A stretch of 64,000 bases of DNA from positions 60,660,181 to 60,724,180 of the forward strand of contig NC_134848.1 in NCBI RefSeq assembly GCF_965363235.1, read 5' to 3'. The notes beneath the pieces were generated by a model. It saw nothing but the letters and a program-made list of their open reading frames with translations, did no database searches and had not been told where the DNA came from. The position numbers and the translations under genes are program-made. This DNA is from Mytilus galloprovincialis. Lineage: Eukaryota; Mollusca; Bivalvia; Mytilida; Mytilidae. This document shows positions 63,270 through 64,000 of this stretch, in pieces; position 1 is the first letter of the stretch, and every line of letters begins with the position of its first letter.

Positions 63270-63431
63270 TGTGTTTAGATGCTAATGTCTGTTAAACCTT
63301 TCGTGCAGGCTAATACATTCTGATAATTTTAACGTCAGATTGTCTGATAAATTGTTGGCGCATAAGTGTGTTTTGATGTCTTTGTCGATTAAACCTTTCG
63401 TAGAGGTTGATACACGTTCATCATTTTAACC
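63270..63431 (+). repeat. Two diverged ~95-bp direct repeats
   Basis: gtgtgttt.gatg, gttaaacctttcgt, ggctaatac and ttttaac occur at 63270-63332 and again at 63367-63431. Confidence 0.55.
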
Positions 63432-63539
63432 CGGTGTTAACCGAAAAGAATAAACTGACGTGACCTTATACAAAATACAAATTAAAAGTCATTGCAAAGT
63501 CCACTAATATGTATAAAAAAGTAAAATAAAAAAAGATAT

Positions 63540-63775
63540 TGATTTCCGAGGAAAATTCAAAACGGAAAGTCCCTAATCAAATTTCAAAATCAAAAGCTCA
63601 AAACATCAAACGAATGGATTACAACTGTCGTATTCCTGACTTGGTACAGACATTTTCTTATGCAGAAAATGGTGGATTAAACCTGCTTTTAAAGCCAGAT
63701 AAACCTCTCACTTGTATGACAGTAGCATCAAATTCCATTATATTGACAACCAGACATAATAGGTAAACATGATAT
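63540..63775 (+). repeat. Dispersed mussel repeat, family E (best copy)
   Basis: Contains aaaacggaaagtccctaatc, aacatcaaacgaatggatta, tattcctgacttggtacaga, gtggattaaacctgctttta and ttccattatattgacaacc. Traces at 27355 and 58500. The frame through it is not a gene. Confidence 0.75.
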
Positions 63776-64000
63776 TTGTTCCACAGTTTACATAGATTTG
63801 TGTTTAATTTATAGAGTTATCACACTCTTGAATGCATTGTATATAATGAAAGATGGCATATTATTAAATCATTTTCTGTATATGATATATATAGCCATAT
63901 ACAAATAAGGAAAATGCTTAGAGAAACATAACTAAATTACAGTGATCAGGCTTGTTGTAGTTGTATTGAACACATTTAAATTATGTTGTATTTTCGATCA

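Noticed and set aside
1-64000. CRISPR arrays, bacterial operons, LTR or other virus-like remnants
   Set aside because: The sequence is eukaryotic with spliced genes; no array with regular spacers, and no gag, pol, envelope or capsid-like frame was recognised.

Overview
The window looks like nuclear DNA of a marine mussel (Mytilidae, most likely Mytilus). It is AT-rich and intron-rich. It carries several dispersed repeat families that I recognise as abundant in Mytilus, plus two genes typical of bivalves: a Toll-like receptor and a PAN-like/VMO-I secreted protein. Species assignment is recognition from memory, not a search. I recognised no retroviral, LTR or Polinton-type remnant. Layout: 1-18 kb is gene-poor and repeat-built. 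A pair of inverted, similarly ordered minisatellite arrays (305-585 and 9690-9915) may be the ends of one ~9.6-kb element. Between them lie a ~170-bp satellite that flips orientation at about 2745, a ~147-bp tandem array, a TTAA-flanked MITE and inverted copies of a common mussel repeat. From 10 to 18 kb come more dispersed repeats, a tRNA-derived SINE, fold-back elements and two MITEs that share one TTAA. From 18.1 to 44.3 kb, on the + strand, is one large gene of 20 well-supported exons, all with compatible phases. It encodes a ~1008-residue type I membrane protein resembling VWA7 (von Willebrand factor A domain-containing 7). Its introns hold a decayed Tc1/mariner transposon, a nest of TCCGTT-rich inverted-repeat elements and smaller MITEs. 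From 45.8 to 48.0 kb is a non-autonomous element with CACTA-type ends. At 52.5-54.7 kb is an intronless Toll-like receptor ORF (LRRNT, LRRs, LRRCT, TM, TIR) interrupted by one frameshift at a short A run. At 55.08-55.13 kb a dispersed repeat contains a sequence that folds as a type I hammerhead ribozyme with a complete catalytic core; decayed relatives lie at about 18.95, 33.36 and 59.56 kb. At 57.35-60.62 kb a four-exon gene encodes a secreted protein with a PAN/Apple-like cysteine module followed by a VMO-I domain. The genes are independent eukaryotic units on the same strand, not an operon. A TLR and a secreted VMO-I protein lie close together, but shared function is only conjecture.
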